The notes beneath the pieces were generated by a model. That model saw only the letters and a list, made by a program, of their open reading frames with translations, was not told where the DNA came from and ran no database searches. The translations under genes were made by a program, and so were the position numbers. Shown here piece by piece: positions 8,108 to 16,946 of a stretch of 42,843 nucleotides of DNA; position 1 is the stretch's first letter, and every line of letters starts with the position of its first letter. This DNA is from an uncultured Methanobrevibacter sp. (GTDB lineage Archaea > Methanobacteriota > Methanobacteria > Methanobacteriales > Methanobacteriaceae). The stretch is taken from the NCBI RefSeq assembly GCF_947166415.1, contig NZ_CAMVEE010000017.1:1-42843 (forward strand), given 5' to 3'.

Positions 8108-9284
8108 TTAAATCAACTCCCCTATATTCTGCAATGGATCGGACATCCTTGTCTCCCCTTCCTGACAGGCAAACCATGATTATTTCATCCTTATCCATAG
8201 TCGGAGCCAATTGCATTGCATATGCAACGGCATGGGCACTTTCAATAGCTGGAATGATACCTTCCATTCTTGATAAGTATTCAAAAGCGTTGACTGCTTC
8301 CTCATCAGTGATAGGGACATATTCGGCTCTGCCCGTATCTCTCAAGTAAGCATGTTCCGGACCTACTCCGGGATAGTCCAGTCCCGCAGATACTGAATAA
8401 ACAGGTGCGATTTGACCATAGTCTCCCTGGTTGAAAATGGACTTCATTCCATGAAATATTCCAATTTTTCCATTGGTCAATGCAGCAGCATTGTATGGTG
8501 TATCGATACCCTTTCCACCGGCTTCACATCCTATCAATTTCACGTCCTCATCCTCAATGAAATTATAGAATGCACCCATAGCATTGCTTCCGCCACCTAC
8601 ACATGCAATTACTGCATCAGGAAGCCTACCTTCTTTTTCTAAAAACTGTTCACGTGCTTCCGCACTGATTACAGCTTGGAAATCCCTAACTATCATTGGA
8701 AATGGATGAGGCCCCATTGTAGAACCGATTACATAATTTGTATCATGGACACGTGCAATCCAATCTCTGAACGCATCATTTACAGCATCTTTTAAAGTTT
8801 TAGTTCCTGATTTAACTGAATGGACCTTCGCTCCCAGCAATTCCATTCTGTAAACGTTTAATGCTTGCCTTTTTGTGTCAACTTCTCCCATGAATACTTC
8901 ACATTCCATATCAAGCAATGCAGCTGCAGTTGCGGTTGCCACACCATGCTGCCCTGCACCGGTTTCAGCAATTACTCTTGTCTTTCCCATTTTTTTAGCA
9001 AGCAAAACCTGACCTAGAACATTGTTGATTTTATGAGCTCCAGTGTGGTTCAGGTCTTCACGCTTCAAATATATTTTAGCCCCTCCAAGGTCTTCAGTCA
9101 TTCTTTCAGCATAATACAGTAAAGAAGGTCTACCAGCATATTCCTTTAAAAGGGTGTTGAGCTCTTCTACAAAATCAGGATCATTCATATAATGATTATA
9201 TTGCTCTTCCAAGTAAAGCAATTCGTTCATTAACGTTTCAGATATGTACTGTCCCCCATATTCACCATATCTCCCTTTACTCAA
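8100..9284 (-). CDS. trpB: Tryptophan synthase beta subunit
   Basis: A 394-residue PLP enzyme that condenses indole with serine. The PLP lysine lies in [13 protein letters not shown], the catalytic loop is [13 protein letters not shown], the phosphate loop is [10 protein letters not shown], and the C-terminal CLSGRGDKD is present. Size and the [16 protein letters not shown]-terminus mark it as the TrpB1 type that pairs with TrpA. It starts at TTG 9284, whose last bases form the trpF stop (a 4-nt overlap). It overlaps trpA by 8 nt downstream. Confidence 0.97.
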   Translation of the reverse strand: MSKGRYGEYGGQYISETLMNELLYLEEQYNHYMNDPDFVEELNTLLKEYAGRPSLLYYAERMTEDLGGAKIYLKREDLNHTGAHKINNVLGQVLLAKKMGKTRVIAETGAGQHGVATATAAALLDMECEVFMGEVDTKRQALNVYRMELLGAKVHSVKSGTKTLKDAVNDAFRDWIARVHDTNYVIGSTMGPHPFPMIVRDFQAVISAEAREQFLEKEGRLPDAVIACVGGGSNAMGAFYNFIEDEDVKLIGCEAGGKGIDTPYNAAALTNGKIGIFHGMKSIFNQGDYGQIAPVYSVSAGLDYPGVGPEHAYLRDTGRAEYVPITDEEAVNAFEYLSRMEGIIPAIESAHAVAYAMQLAPTMDKDEIIMVCLSGRGDKDVRSIAEYRGVDLNE

Positions 9285-9880
9285 TTTATAACCTCCATAA
9301 TTTCTCTAACTTTATTTTCATCTTTAATCCCATTAGTTTCAAGACTTGAACTTAAATCAATTGCATAAGGATTGAATTCTTCAATGGCTTTCCTAACATT
9401 GGAAATGTCAATACCTCCAGCCAAAAAGAATTCTTTTCTTAAATCTTTTCTTATCAAACGCCAATCGAAAGTCTTTCCGCTTCCTTTTCCACTGTCAAGC
9501 AACAAATAATCTGCAAACGAATTATCATATTCCAACAAATTTTTTTCGCCAGACATTTCAATTGCATTAATAATTATCAGTTCATCATTAGTATTTTCTT
9601 TTAATTTCTTAATATAGTATTCACTTTCATTGCCATGAAGCTGTGCAATGTCAATTACACCACCCTCATATAAATCAATAATCTCATCAATGTCCGCATC
9701 AACAAAAACACCAACAGAAAGTATGTCCGGACTCAAATTATTTTTCATTTCCAAAGCAAAATCATGAGACACTTTCCTTTTAGAATCAGCAAATACAAAA
9801 CCTACATAATCGGGTTTATATTTATTTGCTATCTCAATATCTTCCAATCTCTTAAGTCCACAAATTTTGATTTTAACCAT
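9281..9880 (-). CDS. trpF: Phosphoribosylanthranilate isomerase
   Basis: A 199-residue TIM barrel that performs the Amadori rearrangement of phosphoribosylanthranilate. KIKICGLKR near the N-terminus carries the catalytic Cys (Cys7), and the [30 protein letters not shown] and [13 protein letters not shown] segments follow. The last contains the catalytic Asp of the GSGKTFDW loop. [12 protein letters not shown] binds phosphate. ATG 9880 overlaps the end of trpC by 8 nt, and the gene overlaps trpB by 4 nt. The length is normal. Confidence 0.96.
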   Translation of the reverse strand: MVKIKICGLKRLEDIEIANKYKPDYVGFVFADSKRKVSHDFALEMKNNLSPDILSVGVFVDADIDEIIDLYEGGVIDIAQLHGNESEYYIKKLKENTNDELIIINAIEMSGEKNLLEYDNSFADYLLLDSGKGSGKTFDWRLIRKDLRKEFFLAGGIDISNVRKAIEEFNPYAIDLSSSLETNGIKDENKVREIMEVIN

Positions 9881-10649
9881 TCTTCAACTCCGAAATCAAA
9901 GATTTTTTATCATCACTTTTCATTAAAGTTTCACCAATTAAAACAGCATCAACATTATTTTCTTTTAATTTGGTAACATCTTCCTTTGTTTTGATGCCAC
10001 TTTCTGAAATAAATATCATATTGTCACTTACACATCTACGTAAGTTAATACTATTTTCAATATCTACAGTAAAATCCTTTAGGTTTCGGTTGTTCACACC
10101 GATGATTTCTGCACCGACATTCATTGCAGTTCTTATTTCATCACCGTCATGAGTTTCAACAATTGCAGATAAACCCAATTCATGAGCCAAGTCCAAATAT
10201 TTCTTTAGCTGAACATTGTCCAATATTGAAACTATTAAAAGAATACATGAAGCACCCAATAACTTTGCTTCCCAAATCATGTACTCATCAATGACAAAAT
10301 CCTTCCTCAAAAGAGGGATTGAAACGTTTTGTGAAATTTCCTTTAGATAACGATTGGACCCTTTGAAAAAATAAGGTTCTGTTAAGACTGAAATGGCCGA
10401 AGCGCCGGCACTTTCATACTCCTGTGCAATTGCAACATAATCAAAATCTTCAGCAATCATGCCTTTTGAAGGAGAAGCCCTTTTGACTTCAGCGATGATT
10501 GCGATTTCAGGATCATTTAATGCTTCTTTAAAAGGAAAGTTATGGGAAATTTCCATTTTTAAAACTTCATTTTTTAAATCTTCCAAAGGTTTTTCCCTTT
10601 TGGCCTCAATCAGTCTCTCTTCGGTTTTGGCAACGATTTTTTCCAACAT
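9873..10649 (-). CDS. trpC: Indole-3-glycerol phosphate synthase
   Basis: A 258-residue TIM barrel that closes the indole ring. Hallmarks are IAEVKRASPSKGMI with the catalytic Lys, SAISVLTEPYFFKGS, LLRKDFVIDEYMIWEA with the second catalytic Lys, IGVNNRNLKDF, and FISESGIKT. I use ATG 10649 (MLEKIVAKT), 4 nt after the trpD stop. A TTG at 10685 would add 12 residues with no better ribosome site and would overlap trpD. It overlaps trpF by 8 nt. Confidence 0.96.
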   Translation of the reverse strand: MLEKIVAKTEERLIEAKREKPLEDLKNEVLKMEISHNFPFKEALNDPEIAIIAEVKRASPSKGMIAEDFDYVAIAQEYESAGASAISVLTEPYFFKGSNRYLKEISQNVSIPLLRKDFVIDEYMIWEAKLLGASCILLIVSILDNVQLKKYLDLAHELGLSAIVETHDGDEIRTAMNVGAEIIGVNNRNLKDFTVDIENSINLRRCVSDNMIFISESGIKTKEDVTKLKENNVDAVLIGETLMKSDDKKSLISELKNG

Positions 10650-10653
10650 AATA

Positions 10654-11661
10654 TCATCTGTTTGTAACTTCAATGAACTTTTCAAGTTGCTTTAAAGCCT
10701 TTCCGGAATCTATTATCTCTTCAGCTAACTTGACTCCTTCCCTTAAGGAGTTTACTTTGCCTGCAACATATAATCCTGCGGCAGAATTCAATAAGACAGC
10801 ATCTCTTCTAGGTCCTTTCTCACCGTTTAAAATTGACAATGTGATTTTTGCATTTTCTTTTGCATCTCCCCCTACAAGGTCATCTTTAGATGAGAATTCC
10901 ATATCAAAATATTCCGGTGAGATTTCATAAGACATTGTTTTTCCGTTTTTGATTTCGCAAACGGCAGTTTTGGCGCTTGTTGAAATTTCATCCATTACAT
11001 CCAAACCGTAGACAACCATTGCGGATTTAACTCCCAGATTGTTTAAAACTTCTGTCAGAGGCTCAATTAAATCCTTTTCATAAACGCCCAATACCTGCAT
11101 TGAAGCTCCAGCAGGATTGGTCAATGGACCTAAAATATTGAAAATTGTCCTTATTGAAAGTTCCTTACGCACACCTGCAACATATTTCATTGACAAATGA
11201 TAATTCTGAGCAAACAGGAAACATAAATTGATCTCTTTCAAGCACTGCAAACTTTTTTCAGGAGTTATATGAATGTTGACTCCCAATTCCTCTAAAACAT
11301 CGGCAGCACCACATTTGCTTGATGCAGACCTGTTTCCATGTTTTGCAACAGAAACGCCTGCTGCAGAAATTACAATTGAAGATGTGGTTGAAATATTGAA
11401 TGTATTGGAACCATCACCACCGGTTCCAACGATTTCCAAAACCTCTTCGTCATTCAATAACCTTACACAATGGTCCCTCATAGCCTTAGCGGAAGCGGTA
11501 ATTTCCTCAATGGTTTCGCCTTTCATCGACATTGCTGTTAAATAAGCACTCATTTGAACTTCACTGGCTTCACCACTCATGATTTCATCCATGGTCTGGT
11601 ATGCTTCATCATAAGTTAAATCTTGATGTTTATATACTTTTAAAATTGCTTCTTTAATCAT
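10654..11661 (-). CDS. trpD: Anthranilate phosphoribosyltransferase
   Basis: A 335-residue enzyme that adds phosphoribosyl from PRPP to anthranilate. The PRPP loop VGTGGDGSNTFNIST, KHGNRSASSKCGAADVLEELG, and the metal-site VYGLDVMDEIST are all present. Its position is notable: between trpG and trpC. From memory, Methanothermobacter has trpD last in its operon. The start ATG 11661 overlaps the trpG stop by 4 nt (ATGA). Confidence 0.97.
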   Translation of the reverse strand: MIKEAILKVYKHQDLTYDEAYQTMDEIMSGEASEVQMSAYLTAMSMKGETIEEITASAKAMRDHCVRLLNDEEVLEIVGTGGDGSNTFNISTTSSIVISAAGVSVAKHGNRSASSKCGAADVLEELGVNIHITPEKSLQCLKEINLCFLFAQNYHLSMKYVAGVRKELSIRTIFNILGPLTNPAGASMQVLGVYEKDLIEPLTEVLNNLGVKSAMVVYGLDVMDEISTSAKTAVCEIKNGKTMSYEISPEYFDMEFSSKDDLVGGDAKENAKITLSILNGEKGPRRDAVLLNSAAGLYVAGKVNSLREGVKLAEEIIDSGKALKQLEKFIEVTNR

Positions 11662-12242
11662 AAAATCCCTTTTTCAACTTTTTCTAAAAAATTTTCTATA
11701 ATTGTTAAACCGTCAGGCGTCAATATTGATTCAGGATGGAACTGAAGTCCATAAACGTTGAAATCCTTATGTTTTACTGCCATGACTTCACCATCATCCC
11801 TTGATTTTGATATGATTTCCAAACAAGATGGAAGTGTATCTTCTGCCAAACTCAAAGAATGATATCTTCCAACACTGATTTCTGTAGGCAACCCTTTGAA
11901 TATGAAATCATAGTCAAGAGAAATTTTTGAGGATTTGCCGTGCATCAGCCTTTTAGCATAAGAAATCCTGCCGCCGAATGCAGCACAAATTGATTGATGG
12001 CCCAGACAGACTCCCAAAATTGGAATCCTATCATGGAATTCCTTGACTATGTCAATGCAGATTCCTGCATTTTCAGGTTTTCCAGGTCCTGGAGATAAAA
12101 TAATGGCTTCAGGATTCAAATTTTTAATCTCCTCAATGGTTATCTTATCGTTTCTATATACTGAAATGTCAGAGTTGAGCTCACCAACCAATTGAAACAA
12201 GTTATATGAAAAACTATCGTAATTGTCAATTAAAAGAATCAT
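11658..12242 (-). CDS. trpG: Anthranilate synthase glutaminase component
   Basis: A 194-residue class I glutamine amidotransferase that supplies ammonia to TrpE. LIDNYDSFSYN marks the N-terminus, LSPGPGKPENAG the oxyanion region, GVCLGHQ the nucleophile (Cys79), and FHPES the catalytic His-Glu. An identical fold recurs in hisH at 26825, but the DNYDSF and HSLS motifs identify this as TrpG. It overlaps trpE and trpD by 4 nt each. Confidence 0.97.
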   Translation of the reverse strand: MILLIDNYDSFSYNLFQLVGELNSDISVYRNDKITIEEIKNLNPEAIILSPGPGKPENAGICIDIVKEFHDRIPILGVCLGHQSICAAFGGRISYAKRLMHGKSSKISLDYDFIFKGLPTEISVGRYHSLSLAEDTLPSCLEIISKSRDDGEVMAVKHKDFNVYGLQFHPESILTPDGLTIIENFLEKVEKGIL

Positions 12243-13735
12243 TCTAATCCCCCATCAGCAATTTTCAATGCATTAATGACTGCAGCGGCTTTATTCAAGC
12301 ATTCATCATACTCCTTATCAGGAACACTGTCTGCAACAATTCCCGCACCGGAACGTATGAAAACCTTATTGTTTCTTGCAAATGCGATTCTGATTGAAAT
12401 GCATGTGTCAACGTTTCCGCTCAAATCCACATAGCCAATAGCTCCGCCGTAAATTCCTCTTTTGTTGTTTTCAAGTTCGTTGATTATCTCACAAGCCCTT
12501 ATTTTTGGAGCGCCGGACAATGTTCCTGCAGGCAAAATTGAGTCGATTGCCACAAGAGAATCCAAATCGCCTCTTAATGTTCCTGTTACAGTGGAACCGA
12601 TGTGCATCACATGTGAAAATCTCTCGATTGACAGGTATTTTTCCACTTTTACAGAACCTATTTCAGAAATCCTTCCGATGTCATTTCTGCCCAAATCAAC
12701 AAGCATGTTATGTTCTGCCAACTCTTTTTCATCACTGAGCAATTCCTGCTCCAACTCCAAATCCTCTTTTTCCGTTTTTCCGCGGGGTCTTGTTCCCGCA
12801 AGAGGGAAAGTATATAATTTGCGGTCATTGAGTTTAACTAGAGTTTCCGGAGATGCTCCGGCTATCTCTATGTCATTGCTTGAAAAGTAAAACATGTATG
12901 GGGACGGATTTGTTGTCCTCAAAACCCTGTATGTATCGAACAAACTTCCTGAAATTTCGGCCTCTATCCTATTTGACAAAACTACCTGGAAAATGTCGCC
13001 TTCCTTAATGTAATCTTTCGCTTTATCAACCATGTCACAATATTTTTCACGTGAAAATGCGGGAACAAAATCGGACTTCAATCTTAAAGGTTCAATTTCT
13101 GTTTTTTTACCGTTCTTAATTAAGTTGGCTATTGATTTTAAATCATCACAGGCCTTCTTGTAGTTCCTTTCCAAATCATCTGTTTTCATATTGACCATGA
13201 TGATTATCTTCTGTTTAAAATTATCAAATGCTATGACCTTATCGAATAACATCAAATCAATGTCCTTGAACTTATCCTGATTTTCAGCATCCAGATTAAG
13301 TGAAGGCTCTGAATACTTTATATAGTCATAGGCGAAATAACCTACAAATCCTCCAGTGAAAGGAGGCAAATTTTCTAATTTTGGAGATTTGTTCTTTAAA
13401 ACCAATTCTTTTATGATTTCGCTGGGATTTTCTGTTTTGATTTCAATCAAATCATCATTAAACTCCTTAAAATCCGCATCACCTTTAATCTGGACTAATC
13501 CGTTTTGACATGTAAATTCAAGAAGAGGATCAAAACCTAAAAAACTGTACCTTCCCCACTTTTGTGAATCCTCTATGCTTTCCAGCATGTAACAATGATT
13601 GCTGATGCCTTTCAATATTCTTAAAACTTCGATTGGAGTCGCAATATCTGAAAATAATTCATAGGATATTGGAATGCGCTTATAGTCGCAACCTCCACAT
13701 AATTCTTTTACTTCTTCTAAACTTGGGGAATACAT
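12239..13735 (-). CDS. trpE: Anthranilate synthase component I
   Basis: A 498-residue chorismate-utilising enzyme that makes anthranilate with TrpG. The N-terminal half has the ESIEDSQKWGRYSFLG region that forms the tryptophan feedback site in this family. The catalytic half carries FQVVLSNRIEAE, NPSPYMFYF, GASPETLVKL, PLAGTRPRGK, HNMLVDLGRNDIGR, HVMHIGSTVTG, and LPAGTLSGAPK. First gene of the operon; ATG 13735 follows a GAGTGAT site at 4 nt. It overlaps trpG by 4 nt. TRP-box-like operators lie directly upstream. Confidence 0.97.
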   Translation of the reverse strand: MYSPSLEEVKELCGGCDYKRIPISYELFSDIATPIEVLRILKGISNHCYMLESIEDSQKWGRYSFLGFDPLLEFTCQNGLVQIKGDADFKEFNDDLIEIKTENPSEIIKELVLKNKSPKLENLPPFTGGFVGYFAYDYIKYSEPSLNLDAENQDKFKDIDLMLFDKVIAFDNFKQKIIIMVNMKTDDLERNYKKACDDLKSIANLIKNGKKTEIEPLRLKSDFVPAFSREKYCDMVDKAKDYIKEGDIFQVVLSNRIEAEISGSLFDTYRVLRTTNPSPYMFYFSSNDIEIAGASPETLVKLNDRKLYTFPLAGTRPRGKTEKEDLELEQELLSDEKELAEHNMLVDLGRNDIGRISEIGSVKVEKYLSIERFSHVMHIGSTVTGTLRGDLDSLVAIDSILPAGTLSGAPKIRACEIINELENNKRGIYGGAIGYVDLSGNVDTCISIRIAFARNNKVFIRSGAGIVADSVPDKEYDECLNKAAAVINALKIADGGLE

Positions 13736-13823
13736 TCTATCACTCTATAATATAATAAGTACAATGTACTATTTAAAACCTTGTTGTAACTTTTTGTACA
13801 TTATAAAATTTTTAAAAAAAAAT
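13736..13823 (-). promoter_or_regulatory. trp operon promoter with TRP-box-like operators
   Basis: Reading on the minus strand, a TATA-like TTTAAATA lies at 13771-13778. Directly downstream is the perfect inverted repeat AGTACA-T-TGTACT (13758-13770), close to the expected transcript start. A second exact TGTACA lies at 13795-13800, upstream of the TATA box. TGTACA is the known TRP-box core bound by the tryptophan-sensing repressor TrpY of Methanothermobacter. I infer TrpY-type repression here, although no TrpY gene is adjacent. Confidence 0.65.
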
Positions 13824-14225
13824 TTAAATTAGTTTGTCCTGTTCACGGCTGAATTCGATGACTATCTTTTTTATTTCCCTGCTTTCCAAATAAGGAAGTT
13901 TTTCTGTAAGTTCCCTTTCCAAATCGCTGTTCAACTGCATCCTTTTTTGAACATATTCATCACCATCATATTGAGAACGGTACTCCTTATTTAAGTTTGA
14001 ATATTTGGTAATCATCGGCTGAAGGATGGTTTCGATATCCTTGTCAAGCTTATCATTGATGATTTTCCTTTTGCGGATTTCGATAACAAAACCGACAACT
14101 GTGAGGAAAAATCCTAAAACTGTAACTGTTAACGCAGGGACAAAAATTTTATCATCGCCTATGAAAACTACAGTCAAAACAATTCCAATGAAAATTAGAG
14201 CAATCCCGATTTTTTTCAAATCCAT
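13824..14225 (-). CDS. Small two-helix membrane protein with charged tail
   Basis: A 133-residue protein of unknown function. Two membrane helices (about residues 6-22 and 29-49, rich in Ile, Val and Phe) are separated by a short loop, followed by a highly charged, probably coiled-coil cytoplasmic region (about 52-133) with many Glu, Lys and Arg residues. ATG 14225 has an AGGTG site. It lies 18 nt after the CPBP protease gene on the same strand, so the two may be co-transcribed. Confidence 0.7.
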   Translation of the reverse strand: MDLKKIGIALIFIGIVLTVVFIGDDKIFVPALTVTVLGFFLTVVGFVIEIRKRKIINDKLDKDIETILQPMITKYSNLNKEYRSQYDGDEYVQKRMQLNSDLERELTEKLPYLESREIKKIVIEFSREQDKLI

Positions 14226-14243
14226 GATTAAACACCTTTAAAA

Positions 14244-14990
14244 TTAGTTTATTTTTGAATTATTTAAATTATTCCATGATGAAATTATGTATTTAACAAT
14301 CAAAATAAATGAAATGACAGCCAAAACAGACATAATCGCCATGACCAGGTCATTTGAAAATAATATCTTTTGGGAATCAGCATAAAAGATCGATTCACCA
14401 ATCAGGTTATTTAAAAAATGTGTGAAAATTGCAACTAGAATATTTTCCGTCTTCAAATATAAAATTGAAATGCAAACTCCGAATATGAATGCTGAAAAGA
14501 TGCTTCCGAAAGCGTGAAGGGAGGCAAACAATAAAGAGGAAATCGATACTGCAAACAATGTGGGAACGACCAATTGCAATTTATTTAGAAAAACACCCCT
14601 GAAAATCAATTCTTCTACAATAGGGGATATCACTACAATTGAAAACAAAGTGCCCCCACCAACAAGGGTCAGGCTTTTGATTGATAAAATACTGCCCCCA
14701 ACTCTTGCCAAGTACAACATTCCATAAGAAAAGAAGATATTCAAAAAAACAATGCCTAGAATTTCCTTAAATGAGACTTTTGAGAAAATATTTTTCACAT
14801 CATGTTTAAATTCCTCAAAACAGTCTCTCAGCCTAAAAACAAAATAAAAGATTAATATTAAATAAAAATACTTTTCATTTATGTCAATGCCGAAAAACAT
14901 TAACGTATATATGAAAATGCATGAAAAAATTATCAAAATCAATATTTCCTTAATGGATATGCTTTTAATTTTATCGTTGAATGCAGACAT
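14244..14990 (-). CDS. CPBP-family intramembrane metalloprotease
   Basis: A 248-residue integral membrane protein of the CPBP (Abi/CAAX protease-like) family. All three signature elements are present: EELIFR (Glu126, Glu127, Arg131), FASLH (Phe155, His159) and HFLNN (His191, Asn194). I count about eight hydrophobic segments. Members process prenylated proteins or peptides, or act in self-immunity, but the substrate cannot be told from sequence. The neighbours are a small membrane protein and an XRE regulator, with no bacteriocin-like gene in sight. Confidence 0.87.
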   Translation of the reverse strand: MSAFNDKIKSISIKEILILIIFSCIFIYTLMFFGIDINEKYFYLILIFYFVFRLRDCFEEFKHDVKNIFSKVSFKEILGIVFLNIFFSYGMLYLARVGGSILSIKSLTLVGGGTLFSIVVISPIVEELIFRGVFLNKLQLVVPTLFAVSISSLLFASLHAFGSIFSAFIFGVCISILYLKTENILVAIFTHFLNNLIGESIFYADSQKILFSNDLVMAIMSVLAVISFILIVKYIISSWNNLNNSKIN

Positions 14991-15129
14991 ATTATCAAAC
15001 AGACAATTATAATTTAAAGATACGCATTGCTAATATAAACTAGGACAAGCAGAATTACGAGTGAATTCATTCGCTAAATTAGTATTATTATAAATAACAT
15101 GACTAAGGACGTGATTGTTATAATTGAAT

Positions 15130-15327
15130 TTAGTCGTCAAAGATAAAAATATCTTCTATATACTTTTTTCCCAATGTCTTAGTGATATTATGTGCTAACA
15201 ATAAGGAAGGGTTATAGCGTGCATTTTCTAAAGCGTTTACTGTTTGACGAGTCACACCAACTAAATCGGCAAGTTCTTGTTGCGTCATGCCCAATTTTTG
15301 GCGGAACTGTCTTATTTTAGTTTCCAT
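15130..15327 (-). CDS. Small XRE-family transcriptional regulator
   Basis: A 65-residue stand-alone helix-turn-helix protein. [42 protein letters not shown] is a full Cro/C1-type HTH (about residues 4-58), and no sensor domain follows. Proteins of this short type are often autoregulatory. The start is ATG 15327 with a GTGATGG site. A 10-bp palindrome TACAATTGTA (15341-15350) sits beside the TATA-like box upstream. The 140-bp gap before the CPBP gene suggests that they form separate transcripts. Confidence 0.9.
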   Translation of the reverse strand: METKIRQFRQKLGMTQQELADLVGVTRQTVNALENARYNPSLLLAHNITKTLGKKYIEDIFIFDD

Positions 15328-15588
15328 ACCATCACATATTTACAATTGTATAAATATTGATAATATTTTTTTTAATAAACTATATAAACTTGTTGTTTTT
15401 TATGAATTAATAATAACTATTTTTTAATTTTTTTTGAATTTTAACTAAATTTGTTTAAGTACTATGAAACAAAATCGCCCCAATAAATTTCACATCCCAT
15501 GAATCAGCCGGCAGTTTGAACAAAATATAAAAATATCGATTGACAAAATAGTAATGTATTATAAATTGATTATAATTGAGATGATAAT
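15328..15588. promoter_or_regulatory. Divergent intergenic region: XRE and purB promoters
   Basis: For the XRE gene (minus), ATATTTATA at about 15350-15358 is a TATA candidate, with the palindrome TACAATTGTA (15341-15350) abutting it as a likely operator. For purB (plus), TATTATAAATTG at about 15557-15568 is the best TATA candidate. Between them, 15455-15523 is noticeably richer in G and C than the rest and reads on the minus strand as a short open stretch without a start. No RNA gene is recognised. Confidence 0.45.
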
Positions 15589-16938
15589 ATGGCTATACAC
15601 CCTATTGAATTTAGATACGGTACCCCCGAAATGAAGAGAATATGGGAAGAAGAAAATAAACTACAAAGAATGTTAGATGTTGAATCTGCATTGGCACAAG
15701 CAGAAGGCAAACTCGGAATAATTCCTCAGGAAGTTGCAGATGAAATAGCTGCAAAGGCTACAACAGAATTTGTCAAACTGGAAAGAGTGAAAGCTATTGA
15801 AGCAGAAACTAACCACGATATTGCAGCATTGTCAAAAGGAATTACCGAAGTATGCGAAAACGGTGCCGGCGAATATGTTCACTTTGGTGCCACATCTAAT
15901 GATATCGTAGACAGTTCAAACTCATTGCTTATTAAAGATTCAATTGACGTATTGAAAGAAAAACTGGAAAGATTAACAAAAATCATGCTCAAACTTGCTG
16001 AAGAAAATAAAATGAAAGTGTGCATTGGACGTACACACGGTCAGCATGCGCTTCCAACAACCTATGGAATGAAATTCGGTATTTTGGCAGATGAACTTCA
16101 CAGACAGTACGTTAGATTAGAAAATGCGGAAGCTAACGTGTGTGTTGGAATGATGGATGGAGCAGTCGGAACCACTGCTGCTTTAGGCGAACAAGGCTGG
16201 GAAATACACAAGGCAGTAGCTGAAATCTTAGGTCTTCCCGCAGCTACAATTACAAACCAAGTCGTTCAAAGAGACAACCATGTTGAATTTATTAGCGTGT
16301 TAGCTAATATAGCAAGTACCCTGGACAAAATCGGCCTGGAAATCAGAAGCCTGCAAAGAACTGAACTTATGGAAGTCGGCGAATACTTCGACCCTGAAAA
16401 ACAAGTTGGAAGCAGCACCATGCCTCATAAAATGAATCCAATCACAGCAGAAAGAATCTGTGGAGTTGCTAGAATCATTAAATCATATGTAAACGCCGCT
16501 TTGGACAACAACCCTCTTTGGCATGAAAGAGACCTGACCAACTCCTCATGTGAAAGAATAATGTTTCCGGAAAGCTGCATCTTAACTGATTATATCTTAA
16601 ACCTGACAATCAAGTTAATGAGCAATTTGGTATTCTATGATGAAAACATTGAAAGAAACCTAAATCTCACAAACGGATTAATCATGGCTGAAAGATTGAT
16701 GGCTGAACTTACCCGTGCAGGAATGGGAAAACAGACTGCATATGGAATCGTGAGGAAAAATGCAATCAAGGCCAACAAAGAAAAATTATTGCTTGGAGAA
16801 TTGATTTTAGAGGATGAAGACGCTAAAAAATTCTTGACTGAAGAAGATGTCGAAAAGATTATGGATCCTCACACATACATCGGTTCAGTTCCAAAAATTA
16901 TTGACGAATTGCTTGAAAAATCCGAAGAATGGTTCTAG
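15589..16938 (+). CDS. purB: Adenylosuccinate lyase
   Basis: A 449-residue fumarase-superfamily enzyme acting twice in purine synthesis: it releases fumarate from SAICAR and from adenylosuccinate. It carries VHFGATSNDIVDSS, the GRTHGQHALPTTYG catalytic-His region, and the flexible signature loop GSSTMPHKMNP with the catalytic Ser. ATG 15589 starts MAIHPIEFRYG, as in archaeal and Bacillus PurB. The length is normal. The stop lies 8 nt before the likely start of the next membrane-protein gene, suggesting one transcript. Confidence 0.97.
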   Translation: MAIHPIEFRYGTPEMKRIWEEENKLQRMLDVESALAQAEGKLGIIPQEVADEIAAKATTEFVKLERVKAIEAETNHDIAALSKGITEVCENGAGEYVHFGATSNDIVDSSNSLLIKDSIDVLKEKLERLTKIMLKLAEENKMKVCIGRTHGQHALPTTYGMKFGILADELHRQYVRLENAEANVCVGMMDGAVGTTAALGEQGWEIHKAVAEILGLPAATITNQVVQRDNHVEFISVLANIASTLDKIGLEIRSLQRTELMEVGEYFDPEKQVGSSTMPHKMNPITAERICGVARIIKSYVNAALDNNPLWHERDLTNSSCERIMFPESCILTDYILNLTIKLMSNLVFYDENIERNLNLTNGLIMAERLMAELTRAGMGKQTAYGIVRKNAIKANKEKLLLGELILEDEDAKKFLTEEDVEKIMDPHTYIGSVPKIIDELLEKSEEWF

Positions 16939-16946
16939 GTGTAACA

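Noticed and set aside
12462-12890. A 142-residue frame opposite trpE
   Set aside because: Antisense to strongly conserved trpE motifs; no recognisable protein features.
14244-15327. Toxin-antitoxin or bacteriocin-immunity system formed by the CPBP protease and XRE regulator
   Set aside because: The genes are separated by 140 bp with no peptide gene between; a CPBP protein and an XRE protein side by side do not by themselves define such a system.
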